A stretch of DNA of 64,000 nt from Actinernus sp. WN-2022 (GCA_030867875.1 JAOWCC010000091.1:868001-932000); one strand, 5' to 3'. Shown: positions 11,301 to 21,337, counted from the stretch's first letter. The notes: generated by a model not told the origin, from the sequence alone. Numbers and translations are program-made.

Positions 11301-14300
11301 AACTACATGTAACTGTAAATTCAATTGAAAACATTGGCCAGGTATCTCAGAATCCCAAAGTTCATTTTTCACACATTTCTTCAGCAACCATTTGTTCTAT
11401 CAGCTAGCCACATTAATTACAGGCCTTGTATCAAATCTCCAATGATATCAGCTATTTTAGACTTGATTTTTGGAAAACTTAATATTTTCCTCTATACCAT
11501 GAATTTTGGTGGAGAAAACAAGGCCAAAGTTCCATACATTTACTGTAATTTTCGACCCATCAGCCCTTTAGCCTTGCAATCAAGTTGAATTGTGGACTGT
11601 TGGTTCCTCTTTTCTAAATACAGGAGATTTTAAGAATGTTTTCTTGTTTATCATGAATTCTAGTATGCAGTAGTACCTTTGTATAGTATTCCAGAGCCAG
11701 TTCAGCAGCATAACTGCTTAATGAATCATTAGATGCTGAATCTACCAAGGCTTGCTTTTTCTTTTTCTTCCCTCTAGTCTTCCCATTTGGCTTTGACTGT
11801 GGCTTTGGCTGATCAGTCTGCACAGAGTTGTAACACACTCTAAATTTGGAAGACATCTCTTCTAGTTTGCCTTTCCATAGAAGTACTTCTTTAGCAACTT
11901 ACTTGCCAACAGCTGTGGAAAAGGAATAACAAAAAGAGCAACACCAATAACATACATTGTATACTATGTTCTTATAATATTGGTAGGAATGAGTATGCAT
12001 TAAATAATAAAATTAATATTGCTTGGACTGTACAAAATAATATACTAGATACAAAAATGTTTTGAAGAGGCTTTGATATCAAAGATCAGTTTCCTTAAAA
12101 CATCTTATAAATCTCATTATGTACACATAAAATATACCTCAGTGAAGATCATATGAACTATAGCTCTATCTTTTGTTGTAAATGAGCAATTTACTACTAG
12201 CATGTTTTTCCCCTTAGAATCTCAGGCGTGCCGCCCAATGATTCTTCTCTGTTTCAGGCGTGCCGCCCAAAATCAAGAGGTGGGGAAAAACAAGCTAAAA
12301 AATTGCAAATTTAGTTAACAATATTATTTTAATACTAACAGTATGTATTTTCCCCTTGGAATCCCAACTACTTTGTTTACCTAAAATCATAATGTCAGAA
12401 TATGTATATGTGTACCTGAACCATTCAAATCTATCTCTTCCTGATGGGTTCCAAAATCTCGGACAAATGTCCCCTTTTCTTGAAGGTCTTCATAGTACTG
12501 TGCACACAAAAAGAAGCCTTCACAACCTTGCAAAATATTATTGTAAGCATACATGTACATGCAGCTGCATCTTTCTCAATGAGTTACAGTAACACAAAAT
12601 ATTAATTTATAATTGATATATTTATAATTTATAAGCAGACCTGTACATGTACTCACTGTACTGAATATTACTTGTCTGCCACACAAAAGCAAACTGCAGT
12701 ATGTCTAATAGACTTTATAGAAAATAACATAATTATCAACTGTAACCTTATCAAAATAATGCCATATAAACCAACTGTCAGTACAATAACCTGGTGCTCT
12801 CAACATATCCTTTTTAGTACATATGACTCGTCTCTGGCAAGCAAAATTAACCCATTATCAGTATTACCAATATAAAATAATATAAAATAATTTCATTACC
12901 TTCAAACGTGCTCGACAGTAAGCGACCTTGTTTAGTATGAAGACTTGGGCCAACTCTTCATCACTGAAATGAGATTTCAGTCTGTCCATTGGCAGGGATT
13001 TCTTTACAATATCTTCAACATTTCTCAGGTACTCTCTTTCAGTAGACCCTGAGTAGGAAAATAAAAATATGTGACAACTACAAATTAATATTAGCTGCTA
13101 TACTAGTACAGGCCCTTGTTCAAAGATTGAATTAAGCACTATCCACCCGATAAATTACTATCAACTGGAATTATAACCAACTTGTGCTGTTTTGAACATA
13201 ACATGATATCTGGCTTGTTATGTACAGTACGCTTAAATAAGGACATCTAAAACTCATTAATAGTCAATTAGGCAGTCAACCAATTGTGTGCTATATGAAT
13301 GATACCCACATGGCCTCTGTATACCCGATACAGACACTGTTGGTTCTGTATCACAAATATAAACACTGTTCATATCTGTGATAAGAGGTCTCATGTACAT
13401 AATATACATATAATCGATCACTGCATGACCTCACTATCCAAGGATAAAATATGTCATGGTAAAGATCTGGTATTGATGCCTGCCAACCGTCTCACCATTA
13501 TAGGACTTGGTTTTGTGCACGCTGCACACATCCGTGATGCAAACAATAGCATCGAACATTAATTGATATGCTTTTCATCTAAATTTCAATATTTTATATT
13601 TTTTTCTGATAGTTTATGATTTGGTCATTTATAAAACTCACATTCATATTTTATCATGTGTTAAAAACACTTGGGCTGCACCCTCGTGTTTATAACACAT
13701 GACAAAATTCCAGGGCTCGAGACTACCATTTTAACTTACTGGTCTATTGGCTAGTACCATGCTAGAGGGGAGGGGAGGGGAGGGTGAATATATTTTTAGT
13801 GCCCTAAAACAAATCCTAGTTAAAAAATGTTAACTACTGTAGTTAGAAAAAAAATAACTGAAAACAAAAATTAACTGCAACATATATAAGACCAAGAAAA
13901 TTAAGCCAAACAAACAAAAATAGAGACAAACCCAATATCTAAAAGACTATTTAACCTAATATTTACTCTTGATTAATATAAATCAGAGCAGATAATTAGA
14001 TAGAGATCTTGTCTGTTTTCTTAAGTTGGTCATACCTGAAAATGAGCAAACATGAACATTGTGGGTTGCCAACATAGTTTCCTGCCCAGGTTTGGGTTTA
14101 ATGCTGATCCTATCACAATGGATGGTTTCTGGGCCAAACTCTCTTAAAACCTCATTGCACTCCTTCAGTGACCCAATCTTGTAACAGAACAGCCCAAGAG
14201 ATGCAAGGAGTTGCTCTGTATTGCGTAACTCACAATGAAGGGCACAGATGTTTATCGTGGTCATTTCCTCATCAAATAGAAAGGATAAGTCATCTCTTAT

Positions 14301-14994
14301 CCCTTTGAACCTACGAGAAAAATCATAATAATAATTATTATAACATAATACTGTATGTTGCAGTAGAAATATTGTGCAGTAGTAACTAGATTTGTAACTT
14401 CTCAAACTTGCTAACTAGTAGTAATTTATGAGACAGCTGTCCAATGGGCCAAGTTGCATTTAGTATTTTTTTTATGTGCATGTATATCATATTACTATAC
14501 ATGTATGAAAGTAAAATAAGTACATACCCTCCAATATTGGCTTTTGTCATTGAAAAATGCTCCAAGCATACCTCATTTGGCCCAAGGTCACATTCACTGC
14601 ACAACTGTATACATTATGTAATATTAAATAAAATTAATATATAAATAAAATATTTTGATGCTCATGGCTAACTGGGTTACTCTATACAGTTAACATGATT
14701 CCCATGCTATGTTGCACATGTAGGTCATGTTGACCTCAGCCTAGGTTAATTTGAATCAGTCTGATTGGGATGCTATTTCTCTTCGGAATATAATCTGGTA
14801 CTGCTAGGTCTCAGTTGTTCAAAAGTGGATAGTAAAACCAATTATGCTTATCCAGTGGATAGGAGTTATCCACTCTTCAATGAATCACATAATTAAAAAA
14901 AGGAATCATTTACAACATTTTAACCGCCTCCCGGTTAGCTCAGTGGTTATAAGCACCGGTCTGTTGTGTGGGAGGTCACAGGTTCAAACCCTGG

Positions 14995-15026
<32 letters not shown>

Positions 15027-18000
15027 GGTAGAAGGTGCTGCCTTTGTGAAACAATCTCGTTCATGAGCTGCAAATGGTTAGACCTTCACGTCTTCTCGGA
15101 TAAGGATGTTAAATCGTAGGTATCCCATTGGCCTCAGGTTTATCAGTCTTTCAAGACTGTTATGAATTACCGACGTTAAATAAGGTCGCTTTAGATGGAT
15201 TTAGATCAAATGCCCATTTGTGGAAAAATTTACAAAAATTTACAAATTTACACAGTATTCAAACAAAAAGGGTTAAAGTTAATGTCAGTAAAAATATTTA
15301 TCAGCCAGCAGATTGGCTGAACTGACAGAAAATGTATGATAATCTTGAATTCTCTATAAAAAGTCAGAACACTCCAGGGGTTTAGTTATTGGTTATAATA
15401 GGTAGAGGCACAAACTGGATGACCATAAACTTACCCGAATAGCATGACAAAACATGCAGAATTCCACTCCAAGCCCTCTCCCTCCAAGCTGAAAGTTTTT
15501 GTCATCCTTCTTTGCAAGTAGAAGACAGAATCCCTTGTAATCAAGGATGACTGAATAAAAAAAGTGAGCTGTCTGGATTTGACTGAAAATCTCGGTGGAA
15601 GAACAACTTAAGTATTATGAACTAACTAAAGATATATTTTGGTGGACTTTAAATTTCACATTTATTCATTCAACAATTACTTCACCCAGGGCCCAAAATG
15701 AACTTTTTCTTCAAGGATCGAGCCATTTGGCTCCTCAACTTTAAAAAGTGATTGCCTGTTTCATAAAGTTGAATTGGTCACCAAATTTTTCCCATTTACT
15801 GTACTCAGCTAGAATTTGTGTTTTTATCTCCAACTTCAGTTGCCAATTTGGCGACTTGATGTTTTAATTTGGTTGCCAAACAAGAAAATGTGGTCACATT
15901 GGCGACCGTATCAGTCACATATTTTGGGCCCTGTCACCTAACGGAAGAGGTCAAAACAAATGCCCTCGATAGGAACCCAGTCTTCTTACCAGACACAGCT
16001 GTCACTGCTGGATACCGGCCACACTCCTCCCCATTTTTGACCATCTATTTTCTTTGTAGGGGGAGGCTAGTGACAATTTTAATATGCCAAATGAAATGAT
16101 GGCGTAATATGAAGCATACAATGCATTCATTTCTGGATTTTCCTTTTTTTGTTTTGGAGATATTTACTAACAAAAACAAAGACATATTGAATATTTGCTT
16201 CAGAATGGATGTCTGGCAGCAGCCCCCACCCCCTCCCTAAAAATGGGTCCCCCAGAGGGTATGTGTTTTGACCTTCTCCCTAAAAGAATTAACATTTACA
16301 TGTAGATAAGTTCCCATAATTGAAAAAAAACTATTTCACATATTAATTATTTACACACTATTCAAACAAAAATGGGCAAGGTTATTTTTTATCAGCCAGT
16401 AGATATGTGATAGAAATGATTGGTTGCATGGGCTAAAAGAAAATGTACATGTATGAGAATCTTTGAATTATCAGAATATAGAAAGTCAGCCTTTTCCACT
16501 TGTTAAGCTGAAATATTGTTGTTTCTTTGCTTGTTTTTCTTTCTTGTTGCAACCATGTAAAATTTAGGGCAAAACATAAGTTTAAGGCAGTTTTCCCTAG
16601 TTTATACTACTTACAGTAGGTCGTTCTTCCACCACGGTCTTCAATTATTAATCAACTTAGTTTGGATATCTAAAGAAAAATGATGCAGACCTGTCAGGTC
16701 TGGAAAAGTTGTAAGGGAGATACAGCAGTACAAAAAGGCCTATTGCATTCCTCTATGCACTGTAATTTGTGATCATGAGATGGGATAACAGATGGCTGAC
16801 TGATGTCTCAACAAAATGTGGATTCAGCATTAAATTGCATTTAACAGCAATTAGCTTACCTTTAAAATTAACCTTGCACTTTGTACCATCCACAGAAATC
16901 CCTTCGTTTTTTACATTGTCCTTTTGTTCATTGATATCCTGTATCATGGCTTGTATATTCTTTCTGCAAGTTGAAATAATTACAGTACAATTACATAATT
17001 AAAAACAACACTACACTACAGTTTTGAGTACAGTTGGAATCTCTCTGTGAGACCACCTCTCGTAGGCGACCACCTCTCTTAAGCGACCACTTACCAAAAG
17101 CCTGTTTTGTCTCACAGCCGTCAAATCACTGCATTTAATACCTCTTGTAAGTGGCCACCTCTCGTAAGCGACCACTTTTCCAGGTCCCGAGGGTGGTCGT
17201 TTATGGGAGGTTCAACTGTATTTGATACCCTGTGACATATGCACATACTGGTGATTTCCATAACAATAATAACTGTTGTCACTTTTCATACGTACCGGTT
17301 TTCCTTGCAGTTAGCTACAGCAATGGTATATACAGCCTTAGAGCTTTGGGAAGACAGGTATGGGTGATGGGCTGGAACAATTCCCAAGCTTACGTGATCT
17401 TTACCTAAGATACAAAACAAAAATATGTCAAATGAATGAAGGAATCTTAATTTCATTAAGAAATGGCCACAACTTCAAACATTACAGGTTCCATCAGTTA
17501 ATTATGTGTACCCATATTTAATGATTCCCTGCTAGCAGAGTCCCCTTTTGCTTTGTATTCGCTGAACTAATACAAAAGGTAAAGAAGGCTATGCAAGCAG
17601 GGATATTTAATGATGATGTACACATTTTATTATGTTAACAATGCATGTACATGTACACTGCACATGAAGATCAACATTAAATTTAACTTACCAAATAGTG
17701 GACGGCCATCCAATTTGATGTGGAATTCAAAAGAATTGTCTTTACAGCCATGGAGTCTTAGTTCCCTAATGCTCCAAATGAGCACTGATTCTAGAGATAC
17801 TTGGTAGGCTGGGACATCACCTGGAATTTGCTTGACATCCATCAAGCCACGCACTACTTCAAAAACCATAGCACGGAGGGCCTTGATATGGTTCTTGATT
17901 GGTAATATTGGTGTACTAGATGCCCACTTAAAGTGAAATATTAGAGAATTAGCTAAAGTAATGATTGGTTGATAAATCTAGGTATTTTTTTTTTATAAAA

Positions 18001-19520
18001 TCAAGTGTATTAATTTGCACTGCAGTCTAGGCAAAAACAAGAACTTAGTGGTTAAAGTTCTGGCTAAATTTGAATAGTCCTCAGTGTACAGGCCTATCAC
18101 ACATGTTGCTTCATTCTACTACTGTGAACAGAGAGATTCGGTCACTCCCAGACATATCTCCATTGAGAGATAATCAAATATGGACTAACGTATTGACATG
18201 TTGGTGTCTCCACCTAACGTACTAAAGTGTGTGGGGGGGATTCTGCAATTGCTCCGACTTTTGTGGTGCTAGATATTTTTTTCCTTGATCACTAGTCCTG
18301 CATGATATCGTTTTCTATTTACTCAATACTTTTTCCTTTAGCAGATATAGCTTGCTTGTAATTGTTTTGCTAGCCAAAGCCCTTGCTCAATATTTATTTT
18401 CGGATGTGTACCCCCTCCCCATCAAAGTTGTAATGGACCACACCTAAGTGAAATCCCCCCCCCCCCCCCCCCCCAATATCATCTAATAATTACCGCATTA
18501 AGAACTTACCCCATTTCTTCCCAAGTTAGTTCGGTTGATCAAAGCCTGCCAGCCCTCATCAGGGATTTTACCATCCAACTTGCACAGGAGGTACTGCCAA
18601 TCTGGCACTCGCATTTCCTTGACCTTTTTATCCCAGGTCTCTTCGGATATCAGCTCTCCGAAAGCTCTTTTGACTCCTCTCTTCTCTACCACCCTATCTA
18701 TAATTTTTGCAACAGTCTGTTTGGTTTCATTTCCTCTCTCACTCAAACAAGACTGTGCAATAACAGAATCAAGGGTCTCCTTTTGGCTTACACATAGGTT
18801 GTGTAGCTGGCCGATGACTTCAACAGACTTCTTGCGAAGCTTTCTCCTCTTTACGGCTGGTGTTACTGTCGATTCTCTTATTTCACTAAAACACTGTTCA
18901 GCATATGGGAGAGACCATGATGGCGAACTGCTCTTAGTCGAAAGGGGAGACGAGTTTGGTGCTGGAGAACTATCGGCTTCTGGCGGGATTTCAGATTTTG
19001 GCGGGCTTCCAGCTTTCGGGCCAGTTCGCTCGTATAGCTCTATTCTGCCTTTGAGGGCTACGATCTCGCTTTTAAGAGCCTCCACCTCCCTTTCGTTTAC
19101 AACCAGTCGGAAGAGCGCAGCTTGCCTTGGAAGTCATCGACATCGCAGTCATCGTACTCTAACTCAGCTTCGACCTGAACCAACTCGATCTTTCGTATGG
19201 CTTCGATCGCATTCAGAAAGCCAGGATCTGAGAAAGCCTTGACTGAGTTTAGATCCCGGCGATTTAAAATGCCACCCAAAATGGCGAAAGAAGTTCCAAC
19301 GAAAACATCGTCAACTCGCGTTTTGTTGGCTTCGGCGAAGAACCAGTCTGCCGGGGCCACACCGCCATCCCTCGTGGTCAACTCGATTAACTTGAGTTTC
19401 TTGAAATCTCCCGGGAAAGCTTAAAAAAAACGTCCAAGACAAAACTTTCTCGGTGTTATACAGCAGATATCTGTTTTTAAAGCGTACCAGCTCTTCGACG
19501 AATCTAACCGGATGAAACAT
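3972..19520 (-). CDS. 14-exon gene: coiled coil, RNase H/RAG1-like region and C-terminal Ulp1 protease
   Basis: Exons 5' to 3' on the minus strand: 19520-18510, 17926-17692, 17404-17296, 16963-16860, 15550-15435, 14604-14528, 14310-14036, 13048-12900, 12497-12416, 11897-11677, 10572-10480, 9671-9455, 6438-6352, 5344-3972. All introns are GT-AG, and every length fits the splice phase, giving about 1,382 codons. Visible: charged coiled coil near residues 145-175; 'KLDGRPLFGKDHV' near 409; 'FCMFCHAIRLCSEC' near 516-530; 'ALHCELRNTEQLL' near 576; 'RSIGKMSNQGFEASHK' near 861-876; Ulp1 motifs 'GGAHWGLLYIDV' near 1254, 'YYDDG' near 1270 and 'SSSCGVGV' near 1333. The middle landmarks follow the order of the RAG1/Transib RNase H-like core; this is inference. 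Exon 1 has two frame disruptions, and a duplicate of exons 11-12 lies in the last part of the gene. It could be a host gene, a domesticated transposase or a decaying transposon. Confidence 0.75.
5016..5090. repeat. GC-rich coding tandem repeat (AATSGL)
   Basis: Repeated GAGGCCGCTGGTGGCGGCG-like units inside the last exon give a short ATSGLVAATSGLAAATSGL tract on the minus strand. Its base composition differs sharply from the AT-rich surroundings. Confidence 0.7.
5345..6351. other. Last intron of the large gene
   Basis: AT-rich intron sequence with a TATATATAT tract near 5490-5520. No other coding signal on either strand that I can support. Confidence 0.6.
6352..6438 (-). CDS. Exon 13 of the large gene
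   Basis: 87 nt, phase 1 in and out, acceptor ACTTACAG, donor AATG|GTAAGT. Encodes LDQLITHQYSEMLLFLRL and KAVKCTRNG. Confidence 0.8.
6835..7050 (-). pseudogene. Duplicate of exon 12 with a one-base deletion
   Basis: Near-identical to 9455-9671 but 216 instead of 217 nt. At 6911-6912 it has AA where the other copy has AAA (9531-9533), so the frame shifts after SNQG. Splice sites are intact. Including it in the mRNA would break the reading frame. Confidence 0.8.
7859..7951 (-). pseudogene. Duplicate of exon 11
   Basis: Copy of 10480-10572 with intact splice sites and frame. Exon 12 ends in phase 1 and exon 11 begins in phase 0, so splicing this copy after the intact pair would shift the frame. 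It is therefore probably skipped or marks a dead duplicate. Confidence 0.65.
8323..8367. repeat. Near-perfect hairpin
   Basis: ACCCCCTGGTGATTGCAGA and its exact inverse complement flank a loop of about 7 bases. It sits just after duplication copy 1. Confidence 0.85.
8489..9330. repeat. Tandem array of about six 134-140-bp units
   Basis: Successive copies of ACTTGC(C/A)(A/G)GAGACGCTAGA occur at 8501, 8635, 8769, 8909, 9047, 9185 and, truncated, 9323. Spacing is 134, 134, 140, 138, 138 and 138. Each unit contains GCAGACTAAGCTGCCAGG and CCCGCTGGATGAACCAACTG. The last unit runs directly into duplication copy 2. Confidence 0.95.
9455..9671 (-). CDS. Exon 12 of the large gene (intact duplicated copy)
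   Basis: 217 nt, phase 0 in and 1 out. Encodes DLRLGTGDYGHMTVEHASML and RSIGKMSNQGFEASHKVHRQ; the Glu in NQGFE is the candidate third catalytic acid. This copy keeps the frame, unlike the one at 6835-7050. Confidence 0.8.
10480..10572 (-). CDS. Exon 11 of the large gene (intact duplicated copy)
   Basis: 93 nt, phase 0 both sides, acceptor ATTGCAG, donor TTACAG|GTACAT. Encodes AFSGWKEIALVMRDKEF. An essentially identical exon lies at 7859-7951 in the other duplication copy. Confidence 0.8.
11283..11313. repeat. ACTACATGTA microsatellite
   Basis: Three to four copies of a 10-bp ACTACATGTA unit inside intron 10. Confidence 0.8.
11677..11897 (-). CDS. Exon 10 of the large gene
   Basis: 221 nt, phase 1 in and 0 out. 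The acceptor chosen is GTAAG|TTGCT because the one 15 nt upstream (CCACAG) brings an in-frame stop. Contains the basic stretch TRGKKKKKQ, a possible nuclear signal, and ends AELALEYYTK. Confidence 0.7.
12416..12497 (-). CDS. Exon 9 of the large gene
   Basis: 82 nt, phase 0 in and 1 out, acceptor GTGCACAG, donor TTCAG|GTACAC. Encodes YYEDLQEKGTFVRDFG and HQEEIDLNGS. Confidence 0.75.
12900..13048 (-). CDS. Exon 8 of the large gene
   Basis: 149 nt, phase 1 in and 0 out, acceptor CTACTCAG, donor TTGAAG|GTAATG. Helix-rich, from STEREYLRNVEDIVKK to AYCRARLK. Confidence 0.8.
13655..13704. repeat. Short hairpin
   Basis: CATGTGTTAAAAACAC pairs with GTGTTTATAACACATG around GGGCTGCACCC. Intronic foldback. 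Confidence 0.6.
14036..14310 (-). CDS. Exon 7 of the large gene (ALHCELRN motif)
   Basis: 275 nt, phase 2 in and 1 out, acceptor CTCGTAG, donor TCAG|GTATGA. Contains INICALHCELRNTEQLL, compared here with the region around the second catalytic Asp of RAG1, where the family has 'LHCD'; this gene has Glu at that place. Confidence 0.8.
14528..14604 (-). CDS. Exon 6 of the large gene (Cys motif)
   Basis: 77 nt, phase 0 in and 2 out. Begins LCSECDLGP, continuing the Cys cluster of exon 5 across the splice junction. Confidence 0.75.
14931..15185 (+). mobile_element. tRNA-derived SINE
   Basis: The head carries Pol III boxes in tRNA spacing: box A GGTTAGCTCAGTGG at about 14933-14946 and box B GGTTCAAACCC at 14981-14991. 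The acceptor ends do not pair, so it is not a functional tRNA. It is followed by a tRNA-unrelated body (ACACTCAGGGTCTTAAAATA onward). It lies in the intron between exons 5 and 6, antisense to the gene. The 3' end is approximate. Confidence 0.75.
15435..15550 (-). CDS. Exon 5 of the large gene (Cys motif)
   Basis: 116 nt, acceptor TTATTCAG, donor TTCGG|GTAAGT. Encodes VILDYKGFCLLLAKK and ends with FCMFCHAIR, the first part of a Cys-rich, possibly zinc-binding cluster completed in exon 6. Confidence 0.8.
15687..15933. mobile_element. 247-bp MITE with 13-bp inverted ends
   Basis: CAGGGCCCAAAAT at 15687-15699 and its exact inverse complement at 15921-15933 bracket non-coding sequence in an intron of the large gene. 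Confidence 0.6.
16860..16963 (-). CDS. Exon 4 of the large gene
   Basis: 104 nt, phase 2 in and 1 out, acceptor TTGCAG, donor AAAG|GTAAGC. Encodes an amphipathic helix (KNIQAMIQDINEQKDNV) followed by DGTKCKVNFK. Confidence 0.8.
17029..17220. mobile_element. 192-bp Tc1/mariner-type MITE
   Basis: Ends TACAGTTGGAATCTC and GGAGGTTCAACTGTA are inverse complements with mismatches and are flanked by TA. The interior repeats GTAAGCGACCAC and its inverse. Located in the intron between exons 3 and 4. Confidence 0.65.
17296..17404 (-). CDS. Exon 3 of the large gene
   Basis: 109 nt, phase 1 in and 2 out, acceptor ATCTTAG, donor ACCG|GTACGT. Encodes KDHVSLGIVPAHHPYL and KAVYTIAVANCKEN, strand-like hydrophobic segments. 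Confidence 0.8.
17692..17926 (-). CDS. Exon 2 of the large gene
   Basis: Phase 0 in, phase 1 out (235 nt), acceptor TTTAAG|TGG, donor TTTG|GTAAGT. Carries 'FEFHIKLDGRPLFG', whose Asp is a candidate first catalytic acid of an RNase H-like fold. Confidence 0.8.
17927..18509. other. Intron 1 of the large gene, with poly-C
   Basis: Non-coding on both strands. Contains a run of 20 C at 18455-18474. Confidence 0.6.
18510..19520 (-). CDS. Exon 1 of the large gene (coiled-coil N-terminus, two frame disruptions)
   Basis: ATG at 19520 starts MFHPVRFVEELVRF. The frame breaks at a CCC run near 19411: one base less would continue as PGDFKKLKLIEL. It breaks again near 19110, where one extra base would restore entry into VVNEREVEALKSEIVALKGR. 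The two shifts cancel, since start and end are in the same frame, but the original frame between them contains a stop at 19311. The second half has a Pro/Ser-rich linker, the basic KRRKLRKK and a conserved-looking block ending NRTNLGRNG at a donor AATGGG|GTAAGT. An alternative is tiny introns, which I could not fit. Confidence 0.65.
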
Positions 19521-19737
19521 AAAAATTCGCTCGCTCAGTCGCAGTCAAACTAAACTCATCTGGTGTTTGAGCGCGAATGAACAGCGTACGTAGCATAAGA
19601 TATCTTAACCAATTTTGATTCTGCCGCTTAAAATCTACTTGCCCAAATAAAATATAATCCAATTGTGAATACCACATGATACAGAAGGCACTGACTGACA
19701 AACGATTCACAGTACATTACGCAAGCCGCCATTTTGA

Positions 19738-20304
19738 TTATAATCCATTTACGACAATTTCAGGTTGTGTTGACATCTCGAAACCGCAAACATGCGCCGA
19801 TTGGGCATTCCCGCTGTGACAACAAATCAGGTCTCGGGGCTCGTCATGATACGAACCTCCACGTAGTGGGTGATACCGAGCGATGTCCAACCATAGAAGG
19901 TTGACTCTATCAATAACCCAGTTAGAGCCCCGACTGATCCACTTCTCGATGCTGTTGTGGATCTGCGCATGTGCTTCTACTATAACCCTACGGATCTCGG
20001 TTCTGTTGGGCAAGACAGTTTGCGAACTCCTGAACGTAGCTATCTCATATCTTGAACCCTCAGGTTTGTCAAGCCGGAGCGTAATGTTCAAAGCCAGCTG
20101 AAACTCAATACCGTTGAGATCTTGAAGCTCTTCCTCGAGCTTTTCGATGGTCTGCTTACGCACATCGGCAAGAAATGCTGCTGGGTCTGCCTCGAGGGGG
20201 TTACCCTCTGGAATGTCCATCTTCCATCCGCATAAATATTTTCCAACGACAAAGGGCATTTGGATAAACGTAAGGCCTCTAGGCTCCTCATCTATAGTAG
20301 CCAT
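19738..20304 (-). CDS. Single-exon ORF, 188 aa, possibly mobile-element-associated
   Basis: ATG start (MATIDEEPRGLTFIQMPF), no intron needed. The middle is well ordered: FQLALNITLRL, then an amphipathic helix EIRRVIVEAHAQIHNSIEKW, then SRGSNWVIDRVNLLWLDI and YHPLRGGSY. The 'GSxWVIDRVxxLxLDIxxYxPLRGGSY' pattern is one I associate, from memory, with proteins encoded beside family-B DNA polymerases in large animal mobile elements; I cannot confirm it. The last 35 residues look unrelated to that pattern, suggesting truncation. It ends about 220 bp before exon 1 of the large gene, on the same strand. Confidence 0.5.
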   Translation of the reverse strand: MATIDEEPRGLTFIQMPFVVGKYLCGWKMDIPEGNPLEADPAAFLADVRKQTIEKLEEELQDLNGIEFQLALNITLRLDKPEGSRYEIATFRSSQTVLPNRTEIRRVIVEAHAQIHNSIEKWISRGSNWVIDRVNLLWLDIARYHPLRGGSYHDEPRDLICCHSGNAQSAHVCGFEMSTQPEIVVNGL

Positions 20305-20337
20305 GTTTCACACGTATATACTAGACAACTGATATCT

Positions 20338-20565
20338 CTAAATGGGGTTTCGAATACACAACAGTTCGTGCAGTACTTCTAAGAACTGCCGCCTTGCTGC
20401 CTTTTTCTTCCTGGATAGTTCTACGCGTAGAGACCCCGAGCCGCACCCAACACAAGTATAGAAAGTGCTCTGAGTGCCCTTTCCGCATCCACGACAAGGT
20501 GTTGGAATCGGTCTTCCCTGCCTTAGTTTGTATAAATGGATCTTACAGTACGTACCTATATACAC
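20338..20565 (-). CDS. Small Cys-rich ORF (zinc-ribbon-like)
   Basis: An open frame of 75 codons beginning at GTG, so the true start may lie in another exon. It contains CRGCGKGTQSTFYTCVGCG, two CxxC knuckles 12 residues apart, followed by the basic RKKKAARRQF. It ends just upstream of the 19738-20304 ORF on the same strand and may belong to the same unit. Confidence 0.35.
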   Translation of the reverse strand: MYIGTYCKIHLYKLRQGRPIPTPCRGCGKGTQSTFYTCVGCGSGSLRVELSRKKKAARRQFLEVLHELLCIRNPI

Positions 20566-21337
20566 GACTTACCGCAGAATGCTTGCTCTCCGACCTTTAA
20601 CCAACCGCATAAATTCTTGCCACGCATATTTTCATACTTGGTACCTCAGGTATACATTAGATATACGTACCTCTAATTGAAAAATATTATGTAATCGTAA
20701 ATCTTTTAGGGGGTGGGGACATCCGTGGGGTTAACGGGGGCTACCACAAAGTGTGTACTATAGTAGGATGGGGCTATAGGAGGATAGAAATAACGGCTAT
20801 AGCGCTTGACATAAATAGTATACAATATCTTTTCGAGGCCTGTGCCAGAACCGACGTGGTGCTCCTAGCGCCTACTAGAGGAAACTGGCCAGTGGCTAGT
20901 CAGAGTATATACGGTAGATATAGTAAGAAATACGAGGTGCTGCGCCAGAACCGGCATATTATATACTACTGTTTCAGATAATCAGAAATTACCTGCACAA
21001 GACAACAAGCTATCTGCCGATGAATAACTATAGAAAAAGGGCGTTGGTTATAGTTGTGTTTGAAATTCATAAATGTGACCCTAAATGCTACTGTCTCCTG
21101 ATTCCTATCCACAAGCTTGACAAGCTGATGGATCTGAAGAGGGGGGCTAGCTACTTTACTTGTTGATCACGTCATCTCACCAACCCTTAGAAAGGCAAAA
21201 AATGCAAGGGAGTACATAGCTCGAAATTGACAACTGTGATACGATGTATTTGAACATTCAAATGACGAACCTAATATTTTATGAAGGATAAGCAATGTAA
21301 TAGGCAATCTACTATCTAATCGAGATCCGATCTTACC
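20566..21337. other. Gene-free stretch
   Basis: I see no supported exon or repeat pair. A 76-codon + frame at 20751-20981 has no recognisable feature. Confidence 0.4.

Noticed and set aside
11877..11912. Acceptor CCACAG at the start of exon 10
   Set aside because: It would place an in-frame TAA four codons in; the acceptor 15 nt downstream keeps both phase and frame.
14931..15003. Functional tRNA gene
   Set aside because: A and B boxes are present, but the acceptor stem does not pair and a SINE body follows.
18535..19242. 235-codon + strand ORF
   Set aside because: Antisense shadow of exon 1 of the large minus gene, which has splice-phase support.
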